DNA from: Chitinophaga pinensis DSM 2588
GTDB taxonomy: Bacteria > Bacteroidota > Bacteroidia > Chitinophagales > Chitinophagaceae
Length of the DNA stretch: 64,000 bases
Assembly: GCF_000024005.1 (NCBI RefSeq)
Contig: NC_013132.1
Location: 186,001 to 250,000 of the forward strand
Direction: 5' to 3'
Below the pieces are notes generated by a model. The model saw only the letters and a program-made list of their open reading frames with translations. It made no database searches and was not told the origin of the DNA. Both the position numbers and the translations under genes were made by a program. The number at the start of each line of letters is the position of its first letter. The first letter of the stretch is position 1. Positions 28,432-38,044 of the stretch are shown here, piece by piece.

Positions 28432-28762
28432 ACACACAGACGCACGTATCACACTCAATAACTTATATGTTAAGTTTTGAGCTATGTGAGCAAATTATTC
28501 TGTTCGGCTTGTTTAATTCCTTACTTATTCCCAGACATAGACATAGGTAAAATGACAGGAAAAGCAGATAGAAAATTATTCATACAAGCTTGTTATAGGC
28601 AACAATAAGGGTATTGATAGTAATAGGTTTCCTTATATGTTCGCATGTTTCCAAAAATATATAGCGTGTGTTAAGGGAGTGTTACCCTAATATTAACTTT
28701 GGTCATTTCTAATGTTAAGTTTTTGAAGCATGTAACTTTCGCAGCAAGATGACCACGGCTCA
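28432..28762. other. Intergenic region, AT-rich
   Basis: About 330 nt between the array of the receptor gene and the end of the Lrp-type regulator. No credible ORF. TATGTTAAG-like strings recur near 28466 and 28711, but without regular spacing. No terminator is obvious after the regulator. Confidence 0.4.
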
Positions 28763-29281
28763 TCAGAGACCTTCCTCCCTTTTACCATGCTTTGATGTCT
28801 TGATAATCTGCCCTGTAGTCAATGACAAGGCAGTCTCATGTTTGGGCTCCGCTATTACAAAAAGACTGTTAATCCTGCTGACGGCATCCAGCCGTGAGAG
28901 TTTGTTGGTAATAAACAGTTCGTACTCTTCCAGATCCGCAACCATCACCTTCAGCAGATAATCATAAGGACCATTGATTTTATAACATTCCATCACCTCC
29001 GGAAAGGTATTGACCTTCTCCTCAAACAGTTGGAAGATATCATGCCCATGCTCTTTAAGTGTAATATTTGCAAAAGCTGTTACGTGTTTGCCCATGCGTT
29101 TTTTATCCAGGATGGCTACATAGCCTTTGATATAGCCCTCACATTCAAGCCGTTTCACACGTTCAAATATGGAGGTTACTGATTTTCCCAGTCTGGCGGC
29201 TATCTCCTTGTTGGTAAGACGCGCATCTTCCTGTAACAGGTCCAGTATGTGCAGGTCGGTTTCATCTAACGTGAAATGCAT
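28763..29281 (-). CDS. Lrp/AsnC family transcriptional regulator
   Basis: A 172-aa regulator. The N-terminal AsnC-type winged helix (about 4-62) includes LDETDLHILDLLQEDARLTN and the recognition helix region SVTSIFERVKRLECEG. The C-terminal RAM ligand-binding domain (about 68-150) includes VMECYKINGPYDYLLKV. An unusually long basic tail follows. It is divergent from ppsA, with about 180 nt between starts. Lrp-type regulators often control divergent neighbours in response to amino acids, so control of ppsA is a reasonable inference. Confidence 0.92.
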   Translation of the reverse strand: MHFTLDETDLHILDLLQEDARLTNKEIAARLGKSVTSIFERVKRLECEGYIKGYVAILDKKRMGKHVTAFANITLKEHGHDIFQLFEEKVNTFPEVMECYKINGPYDYLLKVMVADLEEYELFITNKLSRLDAVSRINSLFVIAEPKHETALSLTTGQIIKTSKHGKREEGL

Positions 29282-29458
29282 CGGGGAATATTTTACTAAA
29301 ATTACGCAGATTCGACCGCTGTACCTGAAAAAAAATCGTGATTAACAACTCATTATAGATTTGTTTTCGGCTTCTTCGCGTATCTGTATTTCTGGTTACA
29401 ATAATGATGACCTTTATCCCGACGCCAACTTTGTCATACACCAAAACTAATCTCTTCA

Positions 29459-31897
29459 ATGGAAACACGAATTGTAATTCCTCTTCAGGCATTATGCCTG
29501 GAGGATATCCCTATCGTAGGTGGTAAGTGCGCCTCACTTGGAGAAATGATTGCCAACCTCACCAAAGCAGGTATTAACATACCCTCCGGCTTCGCTATCA
29601 CCACAACAGCCTATTATCAGTTTCTGCGTCAAAGTGGCCTGGAAGATTATATCCAGGAACAGATCGCTGGTATTGACTTTACCTCGCTGGTGACCCTGAG
29701 ACGAGCGGGACAACGCATCCGCCAGGCAATCAGTAATACCAAATTTCCGCATGAACTCAGTACAGAGATCATTAGTGCCTATATGGAACTCTCCCGGGAA
29801 TATGGTCAGGACATTACAGACGTAGCCGTACGTTCTTCCGCTACCGCAGAAGACCTCCCGGATGCATCCTTTGCCGGACAGCAGGAAACTTATCTGAATG
29901 TCAGAGGACCAGCCGCATTGATCGATGCCGTACGCAACTGCTTCGCATCTCTCTTCACTGACAGAGCCATCAGCTACCGACAAAATTTTGGATATGACCA
30001 CTTCAGTATAGGCTTATCCGTTTGTATACAGAAGATGGTCCGCTCAGATCTCGGTGCTGCCGGCGTCGCCTTTTCCCTGGATACAGAATCAGGTTTCAAA
30101 GATGTGGTTGTCATCAACGCCGCTTTCGGACTGGGAGAAATGGTCGTACAGGGAGCTGTATCTCCTGATGAATTTATCGTATTCAAACCTGCGCTCAACG
30201 GGCATCACGCGCCCATCATTGAAAAACGCCTGGGCGTGAAAGACAAAATGATGGTGTATGGTGAAAGTAATGACCAACGCACCAAGATCATCCCGCTTGA
30301 CAAAGCCAATCAGCAAAGATTCTCATTACGCGATAAACAGATTTTGCAACTTTCCGAATGGGTATGCAGAATAGAAGAATACTATTCGCAGCTCAAAGGA
30401 AAATGGTGTCCGATGGATATAGAATGGGCCTTAGATGGGCTCAGCAACGAATTATTCATCGTACAGGCCCGCCCCGAAACCATTCACTCACAGAAAGAAC
30501 ATCATACGATCACCTCCTATAGTATGGAACAAAAAGCGACGCCCTTATTAAAAGGGATTGCAGTAGGAGATAAGATCGCGTCCGGAAAAGTGAATATCCT
30601 TTTCTCACTGGACAAACGTATTACCGAAGGTTCGGAATTCAAACCCGGCGATGTACTCGTTACAGATATGACAGATCCCGATTGGGAACCTATCATGAAA
30701 ATGGCAGCCGCTATTGTGACCAATAAAGGAGGACGTACCTGTCATGCTGCTATTGTAGCAAGAGAAATGGGGATTCCCGCCATCGTAGGCTGCGGCAACG
30801 CTACTGAGTTACTCAGTTCCGGTCAGGATATTACCATCAGCTGTGCAGAAGGTGATGAAGGCATCATTTATGAAGGAATCGTGCCTTTCAAAGAAACTTC
30901 GCTTGATCTGCGGGAACTGCCTGAGATCAATACATCGCTGATGCTGAATGTCGCCTCTCCTTCAATGGCATTTCAATATTCACATCTTCCCAACAAGGGC
31001 GTCGGACTAGCCAGGGAAGAATTCATCATTAACAACTACATTAAAATACACCCGCTTGCCTTATTGCATCATAAAACATTGAACGATGCGGCACTAAGCG
31101 CAGAGATCATACAATTGATCAGAGGATATGAAAATGAAGAAGCCTACTTTGTACAAAAGCTAGCCTATGGCATTGCGAAGATTGCCGCTGCATTTCATCC
31201 AGGTAAAGTGATTGTACGTTTCTCCGATTTCAAGAGCAACGAATACTACAATCTGCTGGGAGGAAAGTACTTCGAACCAGCAGAAGAAAATCCTATGATC
31301 GGTTGGAGAGGTGCATCCAGGTATTATTCTGAGAAATATAGCGCAGCCTTCGCGCTTGAATGCAAAGCCATCAAAAAGGTAAGAGAGGAAATGGGACTGG
31401 AGAATGTAGTCGTCATGATCCCTTTCTGCCGAACAGTCGACGAACTGCTGAAGGTACTAAGTACCATGAAACAGTATGGTCTTGAAAGAGGGGAAAACGG
31501 TCTGGAAGTATACCTGATGGCCGAGATACCTTCTAATATCATTATGGCAGAAGAATTCGCCGCGCATATTGATGGTTTTTCCATCGGGTCCAATGACCTT
31601 ACACAACTGACATTAGGACTCGACCGCGACTCTGCACTGATTGCGAATCTCTATAATGAGCGCAATCCGGCTGTATTAAGAATGATCAGTATGCTGATCA
31701 GTACCGCTAAAAAGCAACATGTGAAAGTAGGTATCTGCGGACAAGGCCCTTCTGATTTTCCCGACTTCACAAAGTTTCTCGTTGAACAGGGAATTGATAG
31801 TATATCAGTCACACCAGATGCGTTGACGAAAACAGTGAAGGCCATCCATGAAGCAGAAGCAATGCTTAGCTTACATACACCGGCACACATTTTATAA
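29459..31897 (+). CDS. ppsA: Phosphoenolpyruvate synthase
   Basis: An 812-aa enzyme that converts pyruvate and ATP to phosphoenolpyruvate, AMP and phosphate in gluconeogenesis. The N-terminal ATP-binding domain contains VGGKCASLGEM and VRSSATAEDLPDASFAGQQ. The phosphohistidine domain has H429 in GGRTCHAAIVARE. The C-terminal TIM barrel has the catalytic C760 in GICGQGPSD and the substrate region SIGSNDLTQLTLGLDRD. Length is normal. It is divergent from an Lrp-type regulator and is followed by a strong terminator. Confidence 0.95.
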   Translation: METRIVIPLQALCLEDIPIVGGKCASLGEMIANLTKAGINIPSGFAITTTAYYQFLRQSGLEDYIQEQIAGIDFTSLVTLRRAGQRIRQAISNTKFPHELSTEIISAYMELSREYGQDITDVAVRSSATAEDLPDASFAGQQETYLNVRGPAALIDAVRNCFASLFTDRAISYRQNFGYDHFSIGLSVCIQKMVRSDLGAAGVAFSLDTESGFKDVVVINAAFGLGEMVVQGAVSPDEFIVFKPALNGHHAPIIEKRLGVKDKMMVYGESNDQRTKIIPLDKANQQRFSLRDKQILQLSEWVCRIEEYYSQLKGKWCPMDIEWALDGLSNELFIVQARPETIHSQKEHHTITSYSMEQKATPLLKGIAVGDKIASGKVNILFSLDKRITEGSEFKPGDVLVTDMTDPDWEPIMKMAAAIVTNKGGRTCHAAIVAREMGIPAIVGCGNATELLSSGQDITISCAEGDEGIIYEGIVPFKETSLDLRELPEINTSLMLNVASPSMAFQYSHLPNKGVGLAREEFIINNYIKIHPLALLHHKTLNDAALSAEIIQLIRGYENEEAYFVQKLAYGIAKIAAAFHPGKVIVRFSDFKSNEYYNLLGGKYFEPAEENPMIGWRGASRYYSEKYSAAFALECKAIKKVREEMGLENVVVMIPFCRTVDELLKVLSTMKQYGLERGENGLEVYLMAEIPSNIIMAEEFAAHIDGFSIGSNDLTQLTLGLDRDSALIANLYNERNPAVLRMISMLISTAKKQHVKVGICGQGPSDFPDFTKFLVEQGIDSISVTPDALTKTVKAIHEAEAMLSLHTPAHIL

Positions 31898-31913
31898 TAT
31901 ATAGCCCACAATA

Positions 31914-31955
31914 AAACAGAAAGTCGTCCGCCAAAGGCGGAACGGCTTTCTGTTT
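31914..31955. terminator. Terminator between ppsA and the metalloprotease
   Basis: An extended stem of about 19 bp (arm AAACAGAAAGTCG... with one bulge) spans 31914-31955 with a 3-nt loop. It lies between convergent genes and has A/T runs on both flanks, so it could act in both directions. Confidence 0.75.
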
Positions 31956-31974
31956 GCATATGTCAATCAAGATA

Positions 31975-33120
31975 TTATAAAATCTGGATCAGTTTTACAA
32001 TCTGAGTACCATTAGGACAGGTAGTCGTCCTTACCCTGTGGAACACATTGTATGTACCTTTTGGCAGATTGGAAGGGAAATGGAAAGATATGTCAGAATC
32101 GTTCCATGTAGCCACGCTTACATTAGCGCTGTTTTTGATATCCCACTCTACAGCAATCAGTTCAGACAGTTTTACTCTGTAAGAAGGATACAGCGTACCA
32201 ATGTTGTTATAGGTAGCCTGTGTACCAGATGCCGGCAGGTTGATGTGAGGATAAAGGTTACATGCAGAACCTGGGTATAATGCTCTGATTACTTCAGCAT
32301 CTTTACCGCTTTCATTAAACAGTATAAATCCGTCATTAGTAGAAGGTACGAAGTTCTTACGCATGATTGAACCGGCAGCATCAGCTTCGGTAAAAGCAGG
32401 CAGATCGACGTTACCGATCACCTGACCATTGTCAGCAACACCTTCACCTTGTGTATTCCAGTCGCTGTGACGCAGTCCCATCATGTGACCGATTTCGTGT
32501 GCGATCAGCCAGGCGATCTGGTCAGCGCTAAGATTCTGTGAATCGATCAGGGTTTTGTTCAGGATGATCTGATAACCGTTCACACCATTGAAGTTAGAAA
32601 ATCCTGGATAATCTCCCATTGCATACACACCTGAAGGCAGGGTACCATAAACGATCTGGAAACTGTATGCCGGATCAGTTGCATAGTAGGTAGCATAAAA
32701 GCTCAGGGCAGAATGTGCACTGTTCCATTCCTGGATCGCTTTTACAGCGCCGTTATAATAACGGGATTCTCCAAGGACAGTTGACGGTAAAAACACTTTG
32801 ATCTGTGTACCGAGTGTCCAGAGATTAGTAGCGGTTGCGTACTTTGCATTTGCATCCTTTCTGACGTTGTATTCATCCAGAAATTTTCTTGAAATAGCAC
32901 GATCTCCTTCTACTACAAAAATTGAATCATAATTTTTTACGCCGGATGTATCAAATCCGAGATCATGGATCTTCTGCAGATACTTTTCATCTACACGCGC
33001 TTGAATTTCATGGTTCACCAGGACTTGGCTGCGGGTTTGTGCATCCTCTTTTTTACAGGCAAATAAAAAAGCAGACATCGCAGTAATGGTAACTGCTAAA
33101 GAGGCAATACGGGTTCTCAT
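31975..33120 (-). CDS. M57-type HEIGH metalloprotease lipoprotein
   Basis: A 381-aa secreted lipoprotein; the signal peptide ends LFAC (C22). The pro-region or N-domain (about 30-100) precedes a metzincin-like zinc site HEIGHMMGLRHSD, with H208, E209, H212, H218 and D220. This is the signature of the dual-action HEIGH peptidases (PF12388). The family Met-turn is probably the GSIMRKNF stretch. A C-terminal beta domain of about 80 residues follows. Expected to act at the cell surface or outside. Transcribed alone, leftward. Confidence 0.88.
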   Translation of the reverse strand: MRTRIASLAVTITAMSAFLFACKKEDAQTRSQVLVNHEIQARVDEKYLQKIHDLGFDTSGVKNYDSIFVVEGDRAISRKFLDEYNVRKDANAKYATATNLWTLGTQIKVFLPSTVLGESRYYNGAVKAIQEWNSAHSALSFYATYYATDPAYSFQIVYGTLPSGVYAMGDYPGFSNFNGVNGYQIILNKTLIDSQNLSADQIAWLIAHEIGHMMGLRHSDWNTQGEGVADNGQVIGNVDLPAFTEADAAGSIMRKNFVPSTNDGFILFNESGKDAEVIRALYPGSACNLYPHINLPASGTQATYNNIGTLYPSYRVKLSELIAVEWDIKNSANVSVATWNDSDISFHFPSNLPKGTYNVFHRVRTTTCPNGTQIVKLIQIL

Positions 33121-33496
33121 GTGATGTATTTGATTTAATTAACAAATTTTCCGGACAATAGACTACCAGCACATTTGTCTATACACAAATGCAACAGGTA
33201 TATTTTTTATAAAATAGGCTCTAATGCGTAATACAAATACGATTGCCTTTTGGCAGACACGTATAGTCAATGCAGATAGAAGACGGATTTTGCATCATCA
33301 AAAGACCTGATGCGGGCCGGGTAACATGTCTCAATACGGGCTTCATATGGTCGGGTATACAACTTAAAACTGACAGTGCAATAATAGGAATATCTTCTAT
33401 TAAAAAAGAACAAACTATGTTATATAAATATTAACAAACAATAAGGGACAGACTATAAAGTCTGTCCCTCTGACAAGCAGTTATATTATGTAACAA
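33121..33496. other. Intergenic region upstream of the HEIGH protease
   Basis: About 375 nt, AT-rich. It holds the terminator of the preceding lipoprotein gene (33444-33469). No ORF stands out. I looked for the 11-bp repeat array seen upstream of the neighbouring genes and did not find one, nor a clear CAAAnnTA element. Confidence 0.5.
33444..33469 (-). terminator. Hairpin after the beta-helix lipoprotein gene
   Basis: A perfect 11-bp stem AGGGACAGACT (33444-33454 with 33459-33469) has a 4-nt loop, about 28 nt past the minus-strand stop. A weak T-rich tract follows. Confidence 0.7.
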
Positions 33497-34969
33497 TTAC
33501 TCTTTTACATATACTGTTTCGTTTGGAGTCCAGTTAATCCATGCCTGATTAGTCCATGGGTTAGCAGGATCTACCGCACCAACGTAGTTAACCTTATCGA
33601 AGAAAGCATCGAATTCAGCAGAGAAGACTGCAGTTTTAGCAGTTTTCAGCGCAAATTCAGTGTTGGTAGCTTTATAAGAAGCAGCAGAAGGAACCTTAGC
33701 AAAAACATCAGCCAGTGCAGTGTAAGTAGTGTTAGTGTTCGCTTCAGCCATGATCAGGTTTTTGATATCGTTACCAGTCAGGTAGCTTGCATCTTTAGTA
33801 TCAGCATCAAATAATACCGGACCGATTGCAGTAGCACCAGCACCACGCTGAGTAGAGATAGGGCTGATACCGGAAGCCTGGAAGATAGAGTTAGTGATTT
33901 TGGAAGTACCATCGCTCAGATAATCCTGTGCAACTTTACTTTCAACATCAGTAGCAACTGGCATACCAGAGAATACAGAGTTTGCTACAGTGAAATTAGC
34001 ACCTCTTCTCCATCTTGCACCAGAGTAGAAATAATCACCAGCACCGGTTGCAGCACCAGGACCTACCAGGGTCAGGTTAGAAATGATCGGGTGAGTGAAA
34101 GGAGTAGAAGTGTTTGCACCGTTCAGGTTATCAACTTCCAGACCGTTAGACAGGCTCACAACGTCAGAAGCTTTAGGATCCAGCAGGGCAACGAGGAACT
34201 GCAGTTTACCTTTAAAGCCGCTATCCATATCGAAGTTATCATCCAGTGTACCGTAAGCTACCAGATATTTACAGTTTACGCTACCACCAAACCACTCGTA
34301 AGCGTCATCGCCGGAGTAGCTAACCTGGATGTGATCAACTGTAGTACCAGAACCAACTGCGTAGAAAGTAACACCGTTTACTTCGCTATCCGCAGTACTT
34401 GCCAGTGCGATACCACCGAACTCGATTCTTACATATTGCAGAACACCGGAGTTATCAGCATCATCACCTTGTGTGCTGGCTGCATTACCATAGTTCAGGT
34501 TAACAGTTGCGTCTACGTTAGCCAGACCTTCAACAACTCTCTTGTCAACTGGTCTGTTGGTAGAACCTTTACCTAACAGGATGATACCACCCCAGTCACC
34601 TTTAGCACGTGCACCTGGAGCTTTAGCAGATGTGAATACGATTGGAGCATCAGCAGTACCTTTAGCGATCAGCTTAGCACCTGCTGTGATGATCAGGGTA
34701 CCACCGGAGGTAGGACTTGTGTTTCCACCCAGAATAGTAGTACCTGGTTCTATAGTCAGAGTAGCGTTGTTTGTAACGTAAACATACTCTTTCATCAGAT
34801 AGAAAGTATCCTTTGAAAGCTTTCTGTCGGCAGAGATTTTACCTTTCAATTCAACAGTCGCCTTCGGTTGTTCAGGAGTTGGTTCAACTTTGTCATCATC
34901 TTTACAAGCTACGAAAGTTGTAGCCAGCGCAGCAGCCATAAGCAGAACTGATGTCTTGTTTTTTCTCAT
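33497..34969 (-). CDS. Right-handed beta-helix-like lipoprotein, partner of a TonB receptor
   Basis: A 490-aa protein from the ATG at 34969; an in-frame TTG lies 24 nt upstream. The lipobox FVAC gives C22, followed by acidic DDDK as in surface-exposed Bacteroidota lipoproteins. The body has repeated short strands (LTIEPGTTILGG, LIITAGAKLIAKG, GDWGGIILLGKG, VQYVRIEFGG-like) that suggest a parallel beta-helix. No catalytic residues are recognised. It follows a TonB receptor gene by 96 nt, and such pairs usually make a receptor plus surface substrate-binding protein. It also has its own 11-bp repeat array. Ligand unknown. Confidence 0.75.
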   Translation of the reverse strand: MRKNKTSVLLMAAALATTFVACKDDDKVEPTPEQPKATVELKGKISADRKLSKDTFYLMKEYVYVTNNATLTIEPGTTILGGNTSPTSGGTLIITAGAKLIAKGTADAPIVFTSAKAPGARAKGDWGGIILLGKGSTNRPVDKRVVEGLANVDATVNLNYGNAASTQGDDADNSGVLQYVRIEFGGIALASTADSEVNGVTFYAVGSGTTVDHIQVSYSGDDAYEWFGGSVNCKYLVAYGTLDDNFDMDSGFKGKLQFLVALLDPKASDVVSLSNGLEVDNLNGANTSTPFTHPIISNLTLVGPGAATGAGDYFYSGARWRRGANFTVANSVFSGMPVATDVESKVAQDYLSDGTSKITNSIFQASGISPISTQRGAGATAIGPVLFDADTKDASYLTGNDIKNLIMAEANTNTTYTALADVFAKVPSAASYKATNTEFALKTAKTAVFSAEFDAFFDKVNYVGAVDPANPWTNQAWINWTPNETVYVKE

Positions 34970-34990
34970 AGAATTAAATTGAATTTTTGG

Positions 34991-35045
34991 CAAAAAAATG
35001 AATTAAATGTTAGCTGATTATTAGCACTATGTTAACAAATGGTCA
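34991..35045 (-). promoter_or_regulatory. PHO-box-like array upstream of the lipoprotein gene
   Basis: Plus-strand tetramers GTTA, ATTA, GTTA, GTCA start at 35009, 35020, 35031 and 35042, all 11 bp apart. The -7-like element is the degenerate TTTTTTTG on the minus strand (34991-34998), again with exactly 10 bp to the first tetramer. The site lies between the TonB receptor stop and the lipoprotein start, so the second gene can be expressed independently. Confidence 0.55.
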
Positions 35046-35065
35046 ACTTATTACCTGACCTTTTA

Positions 35066-37840
35066 TTATCTGAAAGTATAGGAAAAGCTTAAAGAGAAAT
35101 TTGTTCCGTATTTGTATTGATAGAACACATAATCTGTCCCTTTCTTATAAGATCTTTTATCGTCTTTGTTCTGATACAACAGATACGGATTGTTCAGGAT
35201 GTCTGAAATGTTCAGCTTGATTTCTCCGTTCTTTTTGAACAGACGTTTGCTGAGCTGCAGATCAAGCAGGTTTCTGGAATTCTCGAACACGTCCAGTTTG
35301 TTGCTGCTGTCGTCACCCACAATGTTGATCCTTGAACCGATTCTGTTGTACAGTACGGTTACACCCATGTCGTTGTTAGGATTGTTAATCTGCAAACCTG
35401 CATTGATCAGGTATGGAGACTGACCCGGCATACTTCTCGTTTCACCGTTGATGTTACGTACAGTCTGGTTTGGATTCTTGATTGAAGAGTGGATGTATGC
35501 ACCGTTAGCGAATATGAAGGAATTCTTACCCCATCTGCCCATTACAAACTCCAGGTTCTTTCTTGCTTCCAATTCAATTCCGAATGTATTTGCATCATTC
35601 AGGTTGATGTATGTACGGTCGTTGTTATCGATGCTATACCATGTTTCAGAGATAGGATCTTTAAACTTCTTGTAGAATGCAGCTACTGCGAATGTTTCGC
35701 CGGCAGCAGGATATAATTCGTAACGTAAATCAATGTTGGTGATACGGGTCTGTTTCAGATTTGGATTACCAAATACGGTTGCCGCATTCAGGAAATCAAA
35801 GAAGCTGAACGTTGCGAGCTCTCTGAATTCTGGTCTCGCAACAGTATTAGAGTAAGACAATCTCAGGTTAGTCTTGTCTGTCAGATTATATACAAAGTTC
35901 GCTGAAGGCAGGAAGCTGTTGAAAGTAGTATCTGTTGTATAGCTGGCAACAGTCGATACTGGTTTCAGCTGCTGGTTGTAGCGCTCGTAACGCAGCCCCC
36001 AGATTACTCTCAGTTTCTTTGTGATAAAATTATCAAACATGAAATATCCTGCACTCAGATTAGAAGTAGCATTGTATTCACCGGTGTTATCCTTATCATC
36101 TCTCAGATAGATACCATTGCTTCCCAGGTTCTCATTAGAGAAGAGTTCATATGGAGATAAAGCCAGCTTCTCATAAGGGAAATCAGGAGAAGAGTGGTAA
36201 GAGAATGGTCTGTAGATAGAATAACGTTTTCTGTATTGTTCAAACACACCCAGTTTCAGTGAATGGTCTTTGCTCTTCTGAAGCAGTGGGAACTGATAAG
36301 ACAACCCACCGTTGTAGATGTTATCTTTTACAGTAAAGAAACCACGGGAAGAACCACCATTTACCGGCTGATCAATAATAGCGTGACTGTCTGTATAGTT
36401 AGAGATACGCATGTCCGGATCATCTCTCTTAGTTTTAGAATAGTTCAGTAACCATTCTACTTTTCCACCTTTCAGACTATGCTCACCCTGTAATGTAGAT
36501 GACAGGATAGAACGCTGTGTCAGCGTCAGCATCATGGATTGTGTCAGATAGTGGAAAGGAGGATTGGGATCCGCAGCTACATCACGTAACAGCGTGTTAT
36601 TGTCCAGTATACGGTTGTACAGGTTCTTGAAAGATATTTTGTTATTCTTGAAGCTGTAAGCCAGATTCGCTACAGCGCCCAGTGCACTTGAATATCTGTT
36701 AGAAGTATCAACGTTATGACGTCTGTACACTTTGTTATCGATGTCGAAATCGTTACGCTCTGCGAACTGATTACGCTCAGTGTGGTTATGTGTTACAGAG
36801 AAAATGTAACCCAGTTTACGCTCACCAAAGTATTTAGTGTTACCACCGGTGATCTGAATGCTGGTACCTGGCGCTACGGTTGTATTGGATACTCTCCAGT
36901 TATTTTTGAAAGACCTGTTGATATCATCTTTTGCTTTACCAGCCAGGTTATTGAATGCAGCAGAAGAAGGAACAGCAGAAGGCAGTTTTCTTGATCCGTC
37001 ATCAAATGTCCAGTAGTCGGTAGAACCTCTCATACCGGTCTTTGCATCTTTGAATGTAGATAGGCCATTCACAGAAACACCAGCAGAAGCGGTGATAAAC
37101 TTTTCATCCGGGAAGTCTTTGGTATTTACCTGGATAAGACCACCTGCGAAATCGCCTGGTTTATCAGGAGTAGATGTTTTATTGATCACCATGTTATCGA
37201 TCAGACCAGAAGGAATGATATCGAAAGAGAATGATTTTCTGTCAGGCTCTGTACTTGGTAACAGTACGTTATTCATGGTGGCGTTGTTATAACGGTCAGT
37301 CAGACCACGTACAACAACAAATTTGTTATCCTGGATACTGGCGCCGCTTACACGTTTCAGTACTTCGCCGGTATTTTTATCAGGGGAAGATCTTATCTGT
37401 TCAGCAGAAATACCGCTGGATACAGCGACGTTATTTTTCTGAGCAGTATATAAAGCGTTGATAGTTTCCTGTTTGAATGAACCTCTGATCACAACTTCTT
37501 GTAATTCTTTGGATTTAGGTTCATCCATAATGATGGGGAGCTGGGTGGCAACACCGGACTTCACGACTACGTCGCTTACGGCTTTGGTTTGATAACCCAT
37601 ATACTTGAACTCCAGCACGTAAGTACCTGGAGCTACGTTCAGTGTGTAACGACCTTCAACATCGGTAACCGCTCCTGTAGAGGTACCCTGTACGATAACG
37701 GTTACGCCAATGAGGGCTTCACCTGTTTTCTGGTCAGTTACTTTACCGGTGATTTTGCCATTATCCATGGCAAACGCGGAGAGGAAGGTACTCAAAAGGA
37801 GGCACACACATAACAGTGCAGACGCAAGAGAATGTTTCAC
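35066..37840 (-). CDS. TonB-dependent outer-membrane receptor
   Basis: A 924-aa receptor. Signal peptide about 1-24. A carboxypeptidase-like domain follows (about 28-112, GKVTDQKTGEALIGVTVIVQ). The plug domain contains VSSGISAEQIRSSPDKNTGE, VVRGLTDRYNNATMNNVLLP and GGLIQVNTKDFP. The barrel ends in a terminal aromatic strand (SLSFSYTFR). The plug type (RGLTDRYN...) is seen in receptors paired with a beta-helix-like lipoprotein. Cargo unknown. An 11-bp array with a near-perfect promoter precedes it. With PiT, PhoU-like and phosphoesterase genes within 3 kb, uptake of a phosphorus compound is my inference. Confidence 0.92.
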   Translation of the reverse strand: MKHSLASALLCVCLLLSTFLSAFAMDNGKITGKVTDQKTGEALIGVTVIVQGTSTGAVTDVEGRYTLNVAPGTYVLEFKYMGYQTKAVSDVVVKSGVATQLPIIMDEPKSKELQEVVIRGSFKQETINALYTAQKNNVAVSSGISAEQIRSSPDKNTGEVLKRVSGASIQDNKFVVVRGLTDRYNNATMNNVLLPSTEPDRKSFSFDIIPSGLIDNMVINKTSTPDKPGDFAGGLIQVNTKDFPDEKFITASAGVSVNGLSTFKDAKTGMRGSTDYWTFDDGSRKLPSAVPSSAAFNNLAGKAKDDINRSFKNNWRVSNTTVAPGTSIQITGGNTKYFGERKLGYIFSVTHNHTERNQFAERNDFDIDNKVYRRHNVDTSNRYSSALGAVANLAYSFKNNKISFKNLYNRILDNNTLLRDVAADPNPPFHYLTQSMMLTLTQRSILSSTLQGEHSLKGGKVEWLLNYSKTKRDDPDMRISNYTDSHAIIDQPVNGGSSRGFFTVKDNIYNGGLSYQFPLLQKSKDHSLKLGVFEQYRKRYSIYRPFSYHSSPDFPYEKLALSPYELFSNENLGSNGIYLRDDKDNTGEYNATSNLSAGYFMFDNFITKKLRVIWGLRYERYNQQLKPVSTVASYTTDTTFNSFLPSANFVYNLTDKTNLRLSYSNTVARPEFRELATFSFFDFLNAATVFGNPNLKQTRITNIDLRYELYPAAGETFAVAAFYKKFKDPISETWYSIDNNDRTYINLNDANTFGIELEARKNLEFVMGRWGKNSFIFANGAYIHSSIKNPNQTVRNINGETRSMPGQSPYLINAGLQINNPNNDMGVTVLYNRIGSRINIVGDDSSNKLDVFENSRNLLDLQLSKRLFKKNGEIKLNISDILNNPYLLYQNKDDKRSYKKGTDYVFYQYKYGTNFSLSFSYTFR

Positions 37841-37879
37841 GATATAAGCTGATTCAGTGACTTGATTGAATTACTGATG

Positions 37880-37934
37880 CAAAACTATTATCGCCGTGTT
37901 ACCGCAGTGTTACAGCAAGGTTACGAGAATGTTA
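37880..37934 (-). promoter_or_regulatory. PHO-box-like array and -7 element of the TonB receptor
   Basis: This is the clearest array. GTTA starts at 37898, 37909, 37920 and 37931 on the plus strand, exactly 11 bp apart. The minus-strand -7 element TAGTTTTG is at 37880-37887, with 10 bp between. In gene sense the hexamers are TTAACA, GTAACC, GTAACA, GTAACA. A half-match also sits at 37887. The ATG is 40 nt downstream of the -7 element. Confidence 0.75.
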
Positions 37935-38044
37935 ATTGTTAAGGAATAATTAAAAAATAGTTAACACATTCGGGAGAGTGTAGGCGCATAGGATAAATAA
38001 TAAGGTATAATCAGGATAGGGATATGGTAATGCTAAAACATTGG

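Noticed and set aside
33121..33443. Possible sixth 11-bp array upstream of the HEIGH protease
   Set aside because: CAAATTTT near 33144 has no RTTA at the 10-bp offset and no 11-bp series follows.
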